DNA of 64,000 nt, taken from Piliocolobus tephrosceles. Taxonomy: Eukaryota; Chordata; Mammalia; Primates; Cercopithecidae. Of this stretch, positions 43,851 through 56,680 are shown in pieces. Position numbers and translations under genes: made by a program. The stretch covers positions 149,026,095 to 149,090,094 of the forward strand of contig NC_045438.1 of assembly GCF_002776525.5 (NCBI RefSeq), in the 5' to 3' direction. The notes below the pieces were generated by a model. That model saw only the letters and a program-made list of their open reading frames with translations. It made no database searches and was not told where the DNA came from. Each line of letters starts with the position of its first letter. Position 1 is the stretch's first letter.

Positions 43851-44964
43851 GAAGAGAGGCTCACTGACATGGTTTGAATTCCTCATGGACTTCACTGCAA
43901 TTGAAAACACATACACTTATAATGGTATTTCCATCAATAAATAATTTGTTGTGACCAAAGTTTGTCCTTTAGGAGCCAAATACATTTGCTTCCATAGATG
44001 GCACAATGTGATATTTCTGGGTGAAGCGGGAGATCCGGAAGATTCTTTGCTCCTGCCCTTGGGTAGGCTTAGTGACAGCAAAGGTATTATGGGTCGTGCA
44101 AAACTCAGAATGCTAAAAGTAAATCATATTTTTAAGGGACAGAGACAAGATGGGTGAGTTTGGAAGGGAATTCATTAATTATCTATAATAACATTTTTAC
44201 TGGTTGCATAATATCAATAAAGTCAATGTGATCCCCTAACTACATGACCAGTTAATAAAGATATCAAGTACAAGAAAGCACATAAAACCTTTAAGAAAAG
44301 ATAAAATATTGAGTTTGGGATATAGAGGCAAGAAAACAATGCTCACACAAAAGTGATGACCTTTGGAGAAGTCAGAGAAATGCAGCCTGAGTTGTGAAAA
44401 TTTCATTCATCTGTTCCTCATGCAGATTTTTCTGTATCTTGAAGTATGGGACTTTTTTCCAGATTTTAGATACCAGATATAAAATAAAAATAAACTCTCC
44501 AAGAACCATTCAAAGCTTCATAATTTTAAAAAGAAATCATACAAATAAGCATGTCAGTAATTGAGATGAATGACTTTTTTTTTTTTTTTTTTAACAGCAA
44601 AATGTGTTATTTTTTGTAGAGGTTCAGTGAAAGAAAAAAAAAGACAGAAGAAAGAGAGAAGTTTGAGGGTGGGGTGAGAAATTCTCTTAAGAGACTATAA
44701 AGTGTCTCTTGAGTAAACACCACCAAGGGTATCAGCCAGGCAAACCCCTCTTCTTAGTATCAGAACAATATCACCTTGAGAAGTCAAGGTGTCTCTGGAT
44801 ATATCATTGTTTTCCTAACAGTTTCCTCAGAGCCCAGTGTTTGGGAGGAGATATGCTCAGAGTGAAGTAGGCTTTAACATTTTTTGTTAAAGTTAGTATG
44901 TTGTGATTGATTCCATTTCTGCCACCTGAGGCCGGGTGAGGCGTACAGGCAAGAAAAGGGGAGA
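43851..44964. other. unassigned stretch
   Basis: No gene recognised; T-run at 44576-44592 and A/G-rich tract at 44630-44662. Confidence 0.45.
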
Positions 44965-45235
44965 TGCTGGTCAACGGGCACAAAGTTTCAGTTTGACAGG
45001 AGGAGCAAGTTCTGGTGTCTGTTTCCTAGCATGGTGACTAGTTGATAATAAAGTATTGTATATTTCAAAATAGCTAAACTTTAAATCCTCTCACTGCAAA
45101 GAAATGCTATATATTTAAGGTTATGGCTATGCTAATTAGCCTGATTTGATTATTCCACACAGTATATATGTATTGAAATATCACACTGTTTTCTATATAT
45201 TATTGTTTGTCAATTAAAAATAAAATAAAACTTCA
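44965..45235 (+). mobile_element. LINE-1: L1M 3' UTR end
   Basis: A sense L1M-type 3' UTR: 'gggcacaaagtttcagtttgac', 'catggtgactagttgataat' and 'ttgtttgtcaattaaaaataaa' at the end. Confidence 0.8.
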
Positions 45236-45330
45236 GAAAAAGGCAGATTACACGACTGAGATCACATTGGAATCCCAATGGTGTCTAAACACATAATTTA
45301 AAAGAAAAAAAATGCAAAAATGTCACTTTG

Positions 45331-45716
45331 GGCCAGGCGCGGTGGCTCAAGCCTGTAATCCCAGCACTTTGGGAGGCCGAGACGGGCGGATCACGAGGTC
45401 AGGAGATCGAGACCATCCTGGCTAACAGGGTGAAACCCTGTCTCTACTAAAAATACAAAAAAAACTAGCCGGGCGCGGTGGTGGGCGCCTGTAGTCCCAG
45501 CTACCCGGAGGCTGAGGCAGGAGAATGGCGTAAACCCGGGAGGCAGAGCTCGCAGTGAGCTGAGATCCCGCCACTGCACTCCAGCCTGGGCGACAGAGCG
45601 AGACTCCGTCTCAAAANNNNNNNNNNNNNNNNNNNNNNNNNNNNNNNNNNNNNNNNNNNNNNNNNNNNNNNNNNNNNNNNNNNNNNNNNNNNNNNNNNNN
45701 NNNNNNNNNNNNNNNN

Positions 45717-45761
<45 letters not shown>
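45331..45761 (+). mobile_element. AluY: AluY, young, cercopithecid-like, with assembly gap in tail
   Basis: A nearly consensus AluY. At several positions it reads as I recall the Old World monkey AluYR lineage: ctcaagcctg (45347), gagacgggcgg, aaaactagccgg, ggcgtaaacccggg and gagctgagatcc. The A tail is interrupted by a 100-N gap and resumes as 45 A. The flank repeat 'gtcacttta' (45322, 45762) supports the insertion edges. Confidence 0.95.
45617..45716. other. assembly gap (100 N)
   Basis: Exactly 100 N in the Alu tail; this length is commonly a placeholder for unknown gap size. Sequence could be missing. Confidence 0.99.
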
Positions 45762-45764
<3 letters not shown>

Positions 45765-45834
45765 ACTTTATGGAAAAACAGAGAAACATATCAACAGTAG
45801 CCCCAACTATACAGGAAAGAAAATTAAAATAACA

Positions 45835-46050
45835 GTTATTGGGCAACCAATATGTGCCAAGCATTATGCTAGGCAACTTCCATATAAAACATTATATGTT
45901 AGTCATTATAATACTTTAAGTTGGATATGATTATCTTCATGTTATAGAATACTAAACTACAGCTTAAGACATTCAAGGTAGTTTCTTAAGTCCCCAACCA
46001 ACATGTGACTGATCCAGGACTGAACCCATGTCTGTCTACATAGGGAGTGA
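45835..46050 (-). mobile_element. MIR: MIR SINE, antisense
   Basis: The reverse of MIR: 'tatgtgccaagcattatgct' and the reverse-core text 'atgattatcttcatgttatag', followed by 'catgtgactgatccaggactg'. Confidence 0.75.
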
Positions 46051-46506
46051 CTATTCAAAGACCTTAGTGAGTCCCGGGCACTGTTACTTTTGGAAGCCCA
46101 GTCCATATTTTTTCAAATATATTAAAATAAACACCTAACTTGAAACATAATTTATGTATCACCGTATTTTCTGAGTCATTGAAAAATAAGTAACTTGTTT
46201 AAAGCAAAAACAATAATGATTGTTCATGTTGCAATTTTATTTTTACATTTTGCAGCCAATAGTTTTTTGTTTTGTTTTGTTTTTTCCAGGGTGAAAACAC
46301 TTTCATAGACTCTTGAAAAGTTTCTGGGTTCTCACATTGTGGCTGTAGTACCTGCCAGACATAGCAGCCTGACATTTCCCACAACAGTAAGGAATGTGAA
46401 GCAATAATGTGGGCTACTTTCTGCCACAACAATACTTGGTCGATATGCCACTCTAAAACTAAAGACATTTATTTATAGAACAAACATCATTATTATTTGT
46501 CTTTTC

Positions 46507-46640
46507 CTCTAGACTGGGAGCTATCTGAGGCCACCGACCATTTCTAATCAATTATTGCAACTCAGAACTTACCACTTTTTGTTAGCACATAGCAATAAAT
46601 ATTTAAAGAAATACTTATTGAATGGGCACCAGAAAAAAAC
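46507..46640 (+). mobile_element. L2: L2 LINE 3' end
   Basis: Sense L2 3' terminus ('ctctagactgggagctatctg', 'gcacatagcaataaatattt', 'tacttattgaatgggc'). Confidence 0.7.
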
Positions 46641-48747
46641 GGATGGATGGGACTGAGCAACTATAACCTGAAGTCTCCTAGTGAGTCAGTGACAGCTCTC
46701 ACCTTGGAACCTGGTTTCCTGGTACCTAGTTCAATTACTTTCACACCTGATCATGTTGCTTTCCTCACTTCCATAGATTGGAGTCCACTTTGTTGAATAC
46801 CTGTAGGTAGTTTTCAGACTATTAAACACTGACAACATTAGGAAAAATGTTACTATTCATCTGGCTACCACAACAAAATGTTACATACACCTAGATAATT
46901 TCTGCATCATTCTTAAATTTCTCATCTCTTTTCTGGGCTGATCGCTTAACAGTTTCCTATTAGCAACTTATTCACAATTATCCATTTGGCTATATTTGGA
47001 CTGGGAGCTCTTTCTTTGATTTCTAAAGTTGGTAAATTATAGAATCTCTTTTATTTACCATTCTGGTAATTTCTATGACTTACGGTTACATTCCTCCTAC
47101 CTTGTTCTCACATACACAACATTATGTGAACATCTTTGGCGAGTTATGTCAATGGGTGAAAGGATATAGATTAGTCACTCAATTTATGGACTGAAGAATA
47201 AATGGAATGGACTTCAAAAAATAATAAATGACTGATTTGAAATATTTTACAAGTAAGTTCCTTTATGCTATCAGAATAATATGGATTTCTTTTTTTGTGT
47301 TGAAATATCGGTAACCATCAAGTTACACCAATTTAAAAGACATTACTTAAAACATTTTCCTCTTCCTTCAGAGTCAGTGGTTAGTAAAAGCCAAACCAAG
47401 TCAGTCTTGAATAGAAAATTAAATTTTTTGTCCATTTATTTTTAAAGCATTATTTCTTACACAGGGAGCTATTGTTTCTCTTCGAATACATAGTACACAT
47501 TAGCTAATAAGCCCTCAAAGAACCTATGCACCTAAGATGAATGAATCTTGTTTTACATTGTGCTTTGTTTAGCTAAATGTGAAATATTTCTTCTTATTTC
47601 CACTCCATTTTCAAGGCCTGAGAGAGCATCAAGGAGTTCCTTTTTAAGATGCAGAAGAAAAATGATCTCTTGCAATTCCCAGTAGAGTTCATTGCAGTGG
47701 GTTATGACAACAACTAGTTCTAGCACTTGTTAGAAAGACTTGGTAAATGGACTCCATGTATGCCCCTGAAAATGGTGATTTGCAAAATTGTATAAGCAGG
47801 CCTTAGACCTGATTAGGGTCAGACGAACTGTGCCAGCAGAGAAGAATGGCAGCTCACTGTCTTCAAGGAGGTGAATGCAGCTCATAGCAGGGTAGGTGAC
47901 AGGAAAGATGTGAGGGCGTAGAAAAGGAGATTGGGGCTCTGACCCTCTGTTTGGAATGGAAGGGAAAATGCCTATCATGACTACAGCTACCTTTTAAGAA
48001 GGAGAAGACCTATAAAAAAGGGTCCTTTATTCTAGTGATCCCAGGGGAGGTTTTAGAGCTGAATTTGGGGGTAAAGGGGTTAGAGTGCTCTGAACTGATT
48101 ATATGATAGAGAAGAATTTTGAGCTTTGAGAAAGAGGAGAATCCATACAAGAGAGAATGCGTGAGGAAGAATGATTAAAAAAAGAAAGGAGCTAAAGGGG
48201 TTGATGTGATGTAAGGTTGGGATGTTATAAATTTGAAGCGACCAGAGCAGAGAGACTGAAATGACTTGTAAGACCCGAGTGCTTGATATTCAAATTGAAA
48301 TGTCCTGGGTTGTAGATATATACAAGCCCTACTTTCCATCTCTTCAAATCTTCAGTTAACTCTTTAAATGCACGTGTCTATGGGGTGTTTTAATGCTTCA
48401 TTTTGCTTTTGTGAAATTGAAGAGAGTCTATGTAAATGTAATGTAGAGGAAAATGGTTTTCTTGAGGGTGTTTAAAAATTTTTTAACATAGAATAATTCA
48501 GTGAAATTAGGAATGGAGAATCAGAGGCAGACTTTACAACTAAGAATTAGTAGAAACCTCGGAGAGAATTTTCATCCTCCACCAGACGTGGAATAGGAAT
48601 TCAATCTTTTCAAGACTAAGAGGTAAGGAAGTAACAGGTATTTACATTATATCAGTGTCTTTCTTGTTACATAAGTAATACATTTTGGACAGTTTAGTAG
48701 TAAAATAGCAAAATTGTAAACATTTTTGTACACTTTTTTTAAAAAGC
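46641..48747. other. unassigned stretch
   Basis: About 2.1 kb with no recognisable gene. The 82-codon frame at 47730-47978 minus has no known domain. Confidence 0.45.
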
Positions 48748-49925
48748 GGGAAAATACATATAAAACGTATCATCCATTTGTAAGTGTTCAGTTCAGTAGT
48801 ATTCAATGGATTCACATTGTTGTGAACCCATCACCACCATTCATCATGAGAACCTTTGACCCCTTCCCAGACCAAAACTCTATACACATTAAACAATAAC
48901 TCCTTTGGCAACCACCATGCTAGTTATGGTCTCTATGAATTTGACTACACTAGGTACTTCATATATGTGGAATAATACAGTAATTATCTTTTTGTGACTG
49001 AATTATCTCACTTAGTATAAGGTGTTCAAGTTTCATCCATGCTCTAGCATGTGTTACATCTCCTACCTTTTAAAGGCTACATAGTATTTCATTATATGTA
49101 TATATCACATTTCATTTATTCATTCATCTGTCAGTGGACACTGGGGTTGCTTCCACTTTTTAAGTATTGTGAATAATGCTTCTATGCACATCGTCAGTAT
49201 ATAAATATATTTTTGACACCTTACTTTTAATTCTTTTAGATGTATACTCAGAAATGAAATTAGTGGATTAATATTAATTCTATTTTTAATTATTTTAGGC
49301 ATCACCATACTGTTTTTCATATCAGTTGCACAATTTTACATTCCCAACAGTGCAAAAGATTTCCAAATTCTTCAAATCCTCGCCAAGTCTGGTTATTTTC
49401 TGTTTTGTTTGTTTTTTCAGTAGTTATCCTAATAGATATGGAGTGGTATCTTATAGTTTTGATTTGTGTTTTGCTAATTATTAGTGATGTGGAGCATTAT
49501 TTTGCGGGCTCATTGGACATTTATATATTTATTTTTGGAGAGATGTCTATTCAATTCTTTGTCCATTTTAAAAATCCATTTCTTTTCTTGTGGAGTTATA
49601 AGAGTTCTTTATATATCCTGTATATTACACCCTTATTGGATATATAATTTGCAAATATTTTATTTCATTCTGTGGGTTTCCTTTCACTCAGTTGATGAGT
49701 GTCCTTTGATACACAAAAGTTCTAAATGTTGATGATACACAATTTATCTATCTTTCTTTTGTTTCCAGTGGTTTGGTGTCATATCTAAAGAATAGTTACC
49801 AAATTCAATGTCATGAAGCTTCCCCCTTGTTTTCTTCTTAGACTGATATAGTTTCAGCTCTTACCTTTAGGTTTTTGATCAATTTTGAGTTAATTTTTTT
49901 ATATAGCATAAGGTAAGGATATTTC
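48748..49925 (-). mobile_element. LINE-1: L1M, 3' half, antisense
   Basis: Reverse L1MA/L1MB-type text over about 1.2 kb: the 3' UTR at the left (48770-48850, 'tgttgtgaacccatcaccacc') through ORF2 3' end to 'gagttaatttttttatatagc' at the right. Many stops; no intact frame. Confidence 0.9.
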
Positions 49926-50814
49926 ATTTTTTAAAAAACCTGCTGTTATTCACTTAAAATATGAAAATATTTCTAACTCATCAAAATTTTTTCTTAACAC
50001 CATTTTTATGCTGATGCCTCGGGCTTTTCTTGCTCATATTACAGTTTTTAATGTCATAATTTATAAAAATCCATCTTCAAAATCTACCTTAAACAGGGTA
50101 GATTAAGTTGTAGTCGCCAAGAAAGTCAGATCCTCCCCATCAAGTTGTTTAGGAGAACTTCAATATCATTGTAGGGGAAGATGAGCTGCTGCCTTTGAAG
50201 GAAATACAGCTAAACAATATCTTATTGTATATTTATAAAAATGTGCTATTTCCAGGTGACTTCCCAGTCTATATTGGATGCTGTTGATTGCTTACTCAAC
50301 CTTCATTTCCTCTCTAATATTTCCCCTTTACAGATATCCAATCTTATTCATATGTAATTATATCCATCACATAGCTCTTGCAACTCATGAGAAATTCCCC
50401 CTTTCCCAGCTCCAGGAGTGGGTCCTAATGAATCAAAGCCAGAGCCTTTCAGGAATCCTTGTATAAGTCAAGCATCAAATAGTTCACTGATTGGTGTTAC
50501 TGGTCCAGGAATGGGTGTAAGGTCTGGAGGGAATAATTTATATTTTCCCTGTGGATAGAAAGAAAGAGGCAGGGAGGCTCTACTGTGACTTGTAGCCATT
50601 TTATAGTCACTAGGGGAATGAGAGATTTGGCGTGGATTATGCCAAATCTCTTGACAACAGAAAGGAGAGTTGGAAAGAACATGTGCTCCTGATGATGTCA
50701 CAGTAACTGAAGCTGTCAACTCTAATGTTTGCCCTACTTCTGGAAGTCATGTGACAGGAAATTATTTGACTGTTCAAGCGAATTTAAGCTTGGTTTTCTC
50801 AAAGCAGCTTAAAG
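49926..50814. other. unassigned stretch, possible old repeat
   Basis: No gene. The 50460-50740 part (tggtccaggaatgggtgt, gtagccattttatagtcacta) vaguely resembles an ancient interspersed repeat I cannot name. Confidence 0.4.
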
Positions 50815-51884
50815 CATGCTAAAAGGCGTACAGAGAAAGACAGTTATGAGCCACTATAAAAACATACCGAAGTATACAGACCAGTGACACTATAAGGCAA
50901 CCACATAAACAAGTCTGCAAAATAACCAGCTAACATCATGATGACAAGATTAAATCCCCACATACAAATAGTAATCTTGAATGTAAATGGGCTAAATGTC
51001 TCAATTAAAAGACACATAGTGGCAACCTGGATAAAGAACCAAGACTCAGCGGTATGCTATCTTCAAGAAATCCATCTCACATGCAGTGACACACATAGAC
51101 TCAAAATAAAGGGATGGAGAAAATCTACCAAGTAAATGGAAAACAGAAATAAGCAATGGTTGCAATCCTAGTTTCAGACAAAACAGACTTTAAACCAACA
51201 AAGATCAAAAAAGACAAAGAAGGCATTATTACATAACAGTAAAGGATTCAATTCAACAGAAAGCTCTAACTATCCTAAATATATATGCACCCAATACAGA
51301 AGCACCCAGATTCACAAAGAAAGTTCTTAGAGACCTTCAAAGAGACAGACTCCCACACATGAATAGTGGGAGACTTTAATGCCCTACTGATTAAATAGAC
51401 CTCGTAGACATTTACAGAACTCTCCACTCCCAAACAACAGAATATACATTCTTCACATTGCCACATGACACATACTGTAACATCTTTCATGTAATCAGAA
51501 GTAAAATACTCCTCAGCAAATAAAAAGAACTGAAATCATAACAAACAATGTTTCACACCACAGAACAATCAAATTAGAAATCAAGACTAAAAAATTCACT
51601 CAAAACCATACAATTCTATGGTAACTGAATAGCCTGTTCCTAAATGACCTTTGAGTAAATAACGAAATTAAGGCAGAAATCAAGAAGTTCTTTTAAACTA
51701 ATAAGAACAGAGATACAACATAACAGAATCTCTGGGAGACAGCTATGTCAGTGTTAAGAGGAAAATTTACAACACTAAAATGCCACATTAAAAAGTTAGA
51801 AAGTTAACAACCTAATATCAGAACTAAAAGAACTAGAGAACCAAGGGCAAACAAATCCCAAAGCCAGCAGAAGACAAGAAATAA

Positions 51885-52162
51885 CCAGGCCTGGTGTGGT
51901 GGCTCATGCCTATAATCCCAGCACTTTGGGAGGCCAAGGTGGGTGGATCTTCTGAGGTCAGGAGTTCCAGACCACCCTGGCCAACATGGTGAAACCCCAT
52001 TGCTATAAAAAAATGTAAAAATTAGGTGGATATGGTGGCAGATGCCTGTAATCTCAGCTACTTGGGAGGCTGAGGCAGGAGAATTGCTTGAACCCGGGAG
52101 GCAGAGGTTGAAATGAGCTGAGATCATGCCATTGCACTCCAGCCTGGGTGACAAGAGTAAAA
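51885..52162 (+). mobile_element. Alu: Alu SINE without A tail, inside L1
   Basis: A sense Alu that stops at gacaagagtaaaa. The last bases of the body and the whole A tail are missing; L1 ORF2 text (gaactgaaggagattgagac) resumes directly. No target duplication is seen. A deletion joined the Alu end to the L1 flank. Confidence 0.93.
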
Positions 52163-53409
52163 TGAACTGAAGGAGATTGAGACACACAAAAAAATCATGT
52201 TTCAATCAAAAGATCACCGAATGCAGGAGGTTTTATTTTTTTTTTTTAAATTAAATAGATCACTAGCTAGACTGATAAAAAGAAAAGGCGATTAAAACAA
52301 ACACAATCAGAAACAACAAGGGGGATATTACCAAAACCCCACAGAAATACAAACAACTATCAGAGAACATTATGTACATCTCTATGCACATAAACTAGAA
52401 AATCAAGAAGAAATAGATGAGTTCCTGGATACATAGACCCTCCCAAGACTGAACCAGGAAGAAATGGAATCCCTGAACAGACTAGTAATGAGGTTTGAAA
52501 TTGAGTCAGTAATAAGTATCTTACCAACTAAAAAAGCCCAGGACCAGACAGATACACAGCTGAATTCTACCAGATGTACAAAGAAGAGCTGATACCATTC
52601 CTGCTGAAATGATTCAAAAAAATTGAGGAGGAGGGGCTTCTCCCTAACTCATTCTATAAGTCCAGCATCATTCTGATACCAAAACCTGGCAGATACACAA
52701 CAAAGTAAGAAAACTTCAGGCCATTATTATCAGTGAATAGTGATGAAAAATCCTCAACAAAATATTGGCAAACTGAACCGAGCAGCACATCAAAAAGCTT
52801 ATTTACCACGATCAAGTAGGCTTTATCCCTGGGATCGAAGTTTGGTTCAACATATGCATATCAATAAATGTGATTCATCACGTGAACAGAACTAAAGACG
52901 AAAAACCACATGATTATCTGAATAGACATAGAAAAGGCTTTCGATAAAATTCAACACCCCTTCATGTTAAAAACTCTCAAAAATCCTAGGTATTGAAGGA
53001 ACATGCAGCAAAATAATAAGAGCCTTCTATGACAGAGCTACAGCTAACATCATACTGAGTGAGCAAAAACTGGAAGTATTCCCCTTGAAAACCAGCCGAA
53101 GACAAAGATGGCCTCTCTCACCACTTCTATCCAACATAGTATTGAAAGTCCTGGCCAGGGAAATCATAAAAGAAAAAAATAAAGGGCATCTAAATACAAA
53201 GAGAGGAAGTTGAACTATCCCTGTTTGCAGATAACGTGATCCTGTAACTAGAAAACCCTGTAGTCTCAGCCCAAAAGCTCCTTAACCTGATAAACAACTT
53301 TAGCAAAGTCTCAGGATACAAATCACTGTGTAAAACTCACGGCATTCCTGTACACCAACAACAGTCAAGCTCAGAGTGAACTCAGCAACACAATTCCTGG
53401 GCCAACTGC

Positions 53410-53454
53410 CACACACACACACACACACACGCACACACGCACACACACACACAC
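53410..53454. repeat. (CA)n microsatellite, G-interrupted
   Basis: About 45 bp of CA with two CG-type interruptions, lying within the degraded L1 ORF2. Confidence 0.95.
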
Positions 53455-53613
53455 AAAAACCTAGGAATATAGCTAACCAGAGAGGTGAAAGATCTGTACA
53501 AAGATAACTAAAAAACACTGTTCAAAGAAATCAGAGATAACACAAATGGTAAAAGATTCCATGTTCATGGACAGGAGGAATCAATATCAGTAAAATGGCT
53601 ATACTGACTATAT

Positions 53614-53868
53614 AGCCTCTGCACAACAAGGGAAACTATCAACAGAATGAACAGACAACATACATAATGGGAGAAAATTTTTGCAATTTTCTAATATCCA
53701 GCATCTATAAGGAACTTAAACAAATGTACAAGAAGAAAAGAACCCCAATGAAAAGTGAACAAAGGACATGAACAGACACTTCGCAATAGAAGACATACAT
53801 GTGACCAACATGCATATGAAAAACAGCTTCAGTATCACTGATCATTAAAGAGATGCAAATCAAAAGCA
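53614..53868 (+). repeat. 255-bp duplicate of downstream ORF2 text
   Basis: The same block recurs at 54458-54712 in the same orientation, at a constant offset of 844 bp and without indels, with about seven substitutions. It is the upstream copy that is out of place: it interrupts the ORF2 text between ggctatactgac and ccactgacattctttacag. Confidence 0.95.
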
Positions 53869-54457
53869 ATGTATAGACCGACACTATTTCTATTAAATGA
53901 CCACTGACATTCTTTACAGAACTAAGAAAAAAACTATTTTAAAATTTGTGTGGAGCCAAAAAAGAGCCTAAATAACCAAGGCAATCTTAAACAAAAAGAA
54001 CAAAGCTGGAAGCATCATGCTGCCCAACATCAAACAATACTACAGGGCTACAGTAACCAAAGCAGCATGATGCTGGTATAAAAGCAGACACATAGACCAA
54101 TGAAATAGAATAGAGAACCAGAAATAAGGCTGCACACCTACAACTGTTTAATCTTCAACAAACCTGATAAAAACAAGCAATGGGGAAAGGATTCCCTCAT
54201 CAGTAAATGGTGTTAAGATACTATGATTAGCCATATGTAAAAGATTGAAACTGAACCACTTCCTTTCCCCATATAAAAAAATTAACTCAAGATGGATTAA
54301 AGACTTAAATATAGAACCTAAAACTATAAAAGCCCTGGAAGATAGCCTAGGCAATACCATTCTGGACAGAGTAACAGGCAAAGATTTCATGATGAAGATA
54401 CCAAAAGCAATTGTAACAAAAGCAAAAATTGACAAATGGGATCTAAATAAACTGAAG

Positions 54458-54712
54458 AGCCTCTGCACAGCAAGGGAAACTATCAACAGAATGAACAGAC
54501 AACATATATAATAGGAGAAAATTTTTGCAATTTTCTAATATCCAGCATCTATAAGGAACTTAAACAAATGTACAAGAAGAAAAGAACCTCAATGAAAAGT
54601 GAACAAAGGACATGAACAGACACTTCGCAATAGAAGACATACATGTGGCCAACATGCATATGGAAAACAGCTTCAATATCACTGATCATTAAAGAGATGC
54701 AAATCAAAAGCA
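54458..54712 (+). repeat. 255-bp parent copy of the duplication
   Basis: This copy lies in its proper position in ORF2, between the ORF2 segments before and after it. See 53614-53868. Confidence 0.9.
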
Positions 54713-55300
54713 CAATCAGATACCATCTCATACCAGTCAGAATGGGTATTATTAAAAAGTCAAAAAAATAGCAGATGTTAGCAACATTGTGGAGGAAAAG
54801 GAATGCTTATACACTGTAGGTGGAAGCGTAAATTAGTTCAACCGCTGTGGAAGACAGTGTGGGGATTCCTCAAAAACCTAAAACCAGGTATATCATTCAA
54901 CTCAGCAATCCCATTGCTGGTATATACCCAAATGAATATGAATCATTCTATTATAAAGATACATACACGCATATGTTCATTGCAGCACTATTTACAATAG
55001 CAAAGACATGTAATCAACATAAATGCCCATCAATGATAGACTGGATAAAGAAAATGTGGTACATATACACCATGGAATACTATGCAGCCATAAAAAGTAC
55101 AAGATCATGTCCTTGGCAGAAACGTGAATGGACCTGGAGACTATTATTCTTAGCAAACTAACACAGGAACAGAAAACCAAATAACACATGTTCTCACTCA
55201 TAAGTGGGAGCTAAATGAGAACACATGGACACATAGAGGGGAACAACACACACTGGGACTGATCAGAGGATGAAGGGTGGGAGAGAGAGAGGAAAAATAA

Positions 55301-55363
55301 CTGATGGGTACTAGGCTTAATACCTTGGTGTACCTGATGGGTACTAGGCTTAATACCTTGGTG
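55301..55363. repeat. 33-bp tandem duplication in L1 3' UTR
   Basis: The unit starting ctgatgggtacta recurs at 55334 after 33 bp; 30 bp are identical in the second copy. Confidence 0.95.
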
Positions 55364-55469
55364 ACAAAATAATCTGTACTAGGAACCCCCATGACACAAT
55401 TTTACTTATATAATGAACGCACACGTGTACCCCTAAATTTAAAATAAAATTATGAAAAAAGACATATGA

Positions 55470-55560
55470 ACATATTTTACTGGATTCTTATAATATACCT
55501 CTTTTGAGATAGGTAGGTTAGATATGATTATCGCCATTTAGAAAATGAAGATACAAACTC
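55470..55560 (-). mobile_element. MIR: possible MIR fragment, antisense
   Basis: The text tagatatgattatcgccattt and aaaatgaagatacaaactcag resemble a reverse MIR core. Confidence 0.5.
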
Positions 55561-55857
55561 AGACATGAGGATTTTTTGTTTAGCCTGCTAATCAGGATAA
55601 GTTTTAGAAACTAAACTGCTCTGGGACCAAGCTAGATATTTTATGTTGAGTTCTAGTTTTTTGTTTTGTTTTGTTTTGTGTTTTCTTTTTCTGCCTTGTG
55701 ATCATGAAAAAAAGACACTAATAGTTATTCCAGCTTAGGCGAATACAGTAATTGTACTTTTTTTTCCAAGAAAGTCTACATCTATTTTAATATCCTGATT
55801 CTTCCTTCATATAGTATTCTATCAACCTCCCTCAGATTTCCATTTCAGTTTTCTTCT

Positions 55858-55925
55858 GGGAGAGAGAGAGAAAAGAGACAGAGAGATAGAGAGGGTGGTG
55901 ATAGAAGGTGATAGAGAGGGAGAGG

Positions 55926-55956
<31 letters not shown>
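55858..55956. repeat. (GA)n-rich purine tract
   Basis: About 100 bp made mostly of GA repeats and close variants. A short (GTTTT)n tract lies upstream at 55659-55680. Confidence 0.95.
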
Positions 55957-56680
55957 TTGGTTTTCATGTATTTCTGGAGTATGTTTCTTATGTATCTAAG
56001 ATAGGTCTATTCTCTTGTGCAGAAATGAAGTACTTTATCTAAAATAAAATTTTAAAAACTTTGCCCATTCTCTTGCATGAGGACAAGCTTTGTGCAATGG
56101 CTTAACCACTACAGGCTGATTATACCTGTGAAATTTGCATATTGGTATAGCTCTCCATTTCCTGTACACTTTAACAAATTTGGCATAGATTAAACAATGC
56201 TGTTTGGAGTTTTTATTCTACATTGTTAGAATTAAGCTGGAGCGGGGAGTTAACAGTAATTTGTGGGGGCAGAGTTGTTGGTAGCACTAACATTAATATG
56301 AGGCCTTCTCTTTCAGTTCTAATCAAGTCATTTTGGAACTCTTACTTCTGAGAAAACTGCTTCTATATATGAGTTGAATCATCTTTCTAAGGTCATTCAT
56401 AGGTCACCTCTTGCTCACAAAGAAGAAATGAACTCTGTGAAACAGCCAAGGTGATTCACCTGGGCATGTGCTAAGCACATATCGACAGAGGAAGAGGCCA
56501 GATTCCTGTAATAATTGGGTTTCTAATTTCTTTTCAGTAAATAAACATAGGTAGTTATTATATTCTGTTTCAGACTTTTCTTTACAACAATTTGTCTTCT
56601 TGATTTTCAGAGTATTTAAGAATCTTAAAATAGAAGAAAGAAAACTAGAATTAAAATATTGTAATAAACAACCATGTCTA
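55957..56680. other. unassigned stretch
   Basis: No gene recognised. Confidence 0.45.

Larger units (their letters stand above)
50815..55455 (+). mobile_element. LINE-1: long degraded L1, sense
   Basis: About 4.6 kb from the end of ORF1 through ORF2 and the 3' UTR (L1PB-like). The ORF2 start lies at about 50938, where a 65-codon frame reads as the start of the endonuclease domain; the Q-E pair of the apurinic endonuclease motif is seen near residue 42. After it, ORF2 is broken by many stops and shifts. An Alu (51885-52162), a CA microsatellite (53410-53454), a 255-bp duplicate (53614-53868) and a 33-bp tandem repeat (55301-55363) interrupt it. No frame could make a functional protein. Confidence 0.95.

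Noticed and set aside
51804..52205. 133-codon minus-strand frame
   Set aside because: Antisense Alu read-through within the degraded L1.
54245..54511. 88-codon plus-strand frame
   Set aside because: L1 ORF2 remnant in the degraded L1.
55261..55460. Possible CRISPR-like or phage array because of repeats
   Set aside because: The tandem unit is a two-copy duplication within an L1 3' UTR; no regular spacer pattern exists anywhere in this eukaryotic sequence.
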